A stretch of DNA of 64,000 bases from Timema cristinae (Eukaryota; Arthropoda; Insecta; Phasmatodea; Timematidae): contig JBCFYV010000100.1 in the NCBI GenBank assembly GCA_039000515.1, positions 34,708,421-34,772,420 of the forward strand, read 5' to 3'. Numbering within the stretch: position 1 is the stretch's first letter; each line of letters begins with the position of its first letter. The notes below the pieces were generated by a model that was given only the letters and a program-made list of their open reading frames with translations, did no database searches and was not told the DNA's origin. The translations under genes were made by a program, and so were the position numbers. Below are positions 61,265 through 64,000 of this stretch, piece by piece.

Positions 61265-62095
61265 CATTTATAGAGATGGATATAGTCTATATTTCTTAGA
61301 TCTGAATCTCAAATAAAATTTGAATTCTTGAATTTTTTTTTTTTTAAAAAGTTCAATTTTAATTAAAAGAAAAATATTAAAATTTTAATTAAAAAATATT
61401 TGTTGTAAGCTTAGTGCCGCAGACAAAATTTGTTTTCATGTCTATCGCATCATAAACAACAAAGAGAACATTAGTATATTATTATAATTATTTACTAAAC
61501 AAATTTTGTTCTCTTTTATGATTTTTTTACTCTTCCAACTTCACAGTTATTTTAATTTCTTTCTAAAAAAATCTTAGTTATATCAAGTAAATGTTTTCAT
61601 GATTTTATTCAAATACATTTTATTATATAATTCTTAAAGTTGTTTTGAATCCACTATTTTATGAATCCGAATCTCCAATTTACTATTGAATGCCAAATAT
61701 GAATCTTGGGAAAAAATTATGAACATAACAAGAAATATAAATATAATTAGCATAATATTAAATACAAATAGCAACTAAATGTAATAATGTTATTGTCGAT
61801 TCATTATAATATTCATATATTCAGTTAAGTGTTAACAACCAGGCCCCAGAGCAGTAATTTAAGTTAATTCATAGTAATATAATTGGTTCTGAACCATCAA
61901 TAAGTAGTATTAGAGCTCTAAAACAAATTCCACTTGAACAAATTGGAAAAGAAAAAAATATATATTTGTGTATCGAATTCTCAAATATTTATATCCTTAA
62001 TGATTCTAGGGTCTCGTCCTTAGTATTTTTATGAATCCTGAATCTCTCAAATACCATAGGATTCTTGGAATTGAGATTTTGAATGTCCCATCTCT
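61265..62095 (+). repeat. Dispersed AT-rich repeat, longest copy
   Basis: It starts atctgaatctcaaataaaatttgaattc and then carries the full motif order (aattatgaacataacaag, aatacaaatagcaactaaatg, attcagttaagtgttaacaaccaggcccc, aagtagtattagagctctaaaacaaa). Confidence 0.55.
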
Positions 62096-62890
62096 AAATA
62101 TTTTATTATTTTTAAGTTTTATATCAGTAGGGACAGCCAGCAGCACACTTACCTAAGTAATAAATACTAGGGTAAAAATGGTTTGATAAAACATTTAGAA
62201 AGACAAGAAAACATTTTTAAATGTAAACGCTCTGTGTAATTGTGCTTAAGGTTTTTTTTATTGATTTATCTAAAAAAAAAATTCTACTCTATTGGTTAGT
62301 GTGCTGGTTCTCATTAATTATCCTATTTTAAAACATGGTTTAGAAAGTTGATTATCGTTTTAGTTTTCCCAATCTCCCAATATGTTTTGGGAGTGTATTT
62401 ACTTGGTTATCCTCATTCTTACCTCCTTATTAAGTATTTAATAGATACATAATATAACTAACACTAAAAGAAAATGCTATAGAAGGTCTTAACACCATAC
62501 ACTGCTACATGTTTAATTGAATATGAACAAATTAATTATACTGCTCAGGCAAAGAATTTTAAAATTTTGGCCTTAAGAAATCTTTTATCAGTTGAGTGTT
62601 AATTGTGATATTCTAGTAATAATGTTTTATCTAATTAATTTAATCTTATTCTGAGAATATTTTGTAGATTTTATCATTTTCATATAATAAATTTGATTCC
62701 ATTTTGAAACACTTTTTAATTATTAAAAATTGTTGTTGGAAATTCATAAGTGGAATTCCTTAATGCTTTACCTATAGTTATAAACTATAGGAGTTTTTTT
62801 TTTAATCTTGACAAGTAATTTAGCCTTTATTTTTTAAATATTGAACGGTATTGTTTTAAATATTTCTGTAGGTAAATTTAATAGTAAAGC

Positions 62891-63222
62891 TACATATCTT
62901 TTTGTGACCTAGCGGTCTAGGGGTAAGGTGTCAGACTTCTGTGTTCGAGGTCCGGGGTTCAATACTCGGTCCTGGCACAGATTTATCTTTTACCAAACCC
63001 TTCCTTCACCTCCGACAAGACGTGTATTAATCACAACTTTGCGAGTGTGGAAGGCCAGGCCTCCACCATAGTTCGGATTCCACGTTAAACTGAAGGTCCT
63101 CCATTTAATCTTACAATCACCCTATCATTACACATTAGCGTAAGTGCATATAATCTGAAAGGGTAGTAAGACGCGGTGTTAATAATAATAAAAATAATAA
63201 TAAGAAGAAAAATACACATCTT
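62891..63222 (+). mobile_element. SINE-B, full length, with near-perfect target duplication
   Basis: The head tgacctagcggtctaggggtaagg, B box ggttcaatac, core gttcggattccacg, 3' end gggtagtaagacgcggtgt and an (AAT)n tail are all present. It is flanked by tacatatcttt and tacacatcttt (one mismatch). Confidence 0.85.
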
Positions 63223-63564
63223 TACTGATGAATTCACATCTTTATAACACCATTTCGTTTGTAATATTATAATTAAAAATTTTTAATCAATGAGATTGGT
63301 GTTTTCTAACATTCTTCTCTAACAAACATCAATGAATTTTATCATTTTATATGATGGCTTACAGAACACATTTAACATGTATTGTATTTAGTACGATATT
63401 CTCCTAAAATTTAATTTCCATTTAAAATATTTCCATAATTTTTGTGAAATAGTCTTTATATACAGACACATGCGTGCATAACACAGAATATTTCCATAAA
63501 TTATACTTAGAAAATGTTACACATTTTATATTAAATTATTATAGACACATTCACATTCACACTT

Positions 63565-63785
63565 GAAAGTGTGCAAATGAAAGAAGAAGAATGGAAGCTA
63601 TAAAGGAGAGATGAGGTTTGGAAGGATAGGAGAAAATATGGGACATTTTATTAAACTGACCCAGCCTCAAGATAGAAATATTTGATGATATGATTATGAT
63701 TGATATTATGATATATGATTATGATTATTTATTATTATTATGTATGATGTGATGAGGATGATGATGATGAGATGATAACATTTCA
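63565..63785 (+). mobile_element. LINE 3' end with (GAT)-rich tail
   Basis: gacattttattaaactgacccagcctc is the + strand version of the LINE 3' terminus seen reversed at 42 kb. An irregular (GAT)n/(TGA)n tail to about 63775 follows. Confidence 0.6.
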
Positions 63786-64000
63786 TGGTCATAATCTGAA
63801 AGAGATCATATATCTTACTGTCCATGCCTAAAATAACTTTGTTTCAAAATAAAACATCCTTTTTTAGCTAAAAAAAGTTTAATAAAATACCATGGGTACT
63901 GATATACATATAAATCACCTGCTTTTGAACATAATTTTCTAAACCCATATACTTTTGTATTGTCTTTCTAATGATGATTAAGTATAATCACTAATTTCAG

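Larger units (their letters stand above)
60748..64000. other. Perlecan intron continuing to the right edge
   Basis: There is no coding exon that I can see. The stretch holds copies of the dispersed AT-rich repeat (about 61265-62095), a SINE-B (62902-63212) and a + strand LINE 3' end with a (GAT)-rich tail (about 63565-63785). Its last ten bases, ctaatttcag, form a good acceptor, so the next exon probably starts at the first base beyond the window. Confidence 0.6.

Overview
The window looks like one locus from a large, AT-rich, intron-rich arthropod genome, most likely an insect. The order cannot be fixed from the sequence. There are no bacterial-type operons. Genes are split by GT-AG introns, and the introns are full of tRNA-derived SINEs, non-LTR (LINE) remnants, inverted-repeat elements and microsatellites.

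From about 3650 to 60747 on the + strand runs the central part of one gene, perlecan (Drosophila terribly reduced optic lobes, trol; vertebrate HSPG2), a secreted basement-membrane proteoglycan core protein. I place 34 coding exons totalling 5114 bp, with reading-frame phase agreeing across every junction but one. In order they encode five LDL-receptor class A (LDLa) modules (exons 1-5), a linker and an Ig domain (6-8), an unclassified 41-codon segment (9), three more LDLa modules (10-12), a second Ig domain (13-14), and three laminin IV-A (LamB) domains separated by laminin-EGF modules (14-18, 18-26, 26-32). After these come a 24-nt microexon (33) and a third Ig domain (34). Both ends of the gene lie outside the window. 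Exon 1 opens in phase 1, exon 34 ends in phase 1, and the last ten bases read ctaatttcag, a good splice acceptor placed exactly at the window edge.

The one broken junction is in exon 28. A T-run at 51885-51888 appears one base short. This puts a TGA at 51893-51895 in the third LamB domain, and exon 29 is in the frame expected if that base were present. It is either an assembly or sequencing error or a real frameshift allele.

The left 2 kb is a separate unit: the 5' part of an LTR retrotransposon on the - strand. An open Gag-like frame runs off the left edge. Behind it is a GC-richer leader/LTR-like block with a TATA-like box and two copies of a 35-bp repeat that carry YY1/Pho-type AAGATGGCG motifs.

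The repeat landscape includes at least eleven copies of one SINE family (A), four of a second (B, three with direct-repeat target duplications of 9-11 bp), and tRNA-like SINEs of a third kind. It also has at least three kinds of LINE remnant, a nine-copy 56-bp minisatellite with higher-order structure, paired hairpin elements at about 21 kb and 53 kb, a mariner-type MITE with TA duplication, and hAT-like elements with TAGGGGTGTGC ends.
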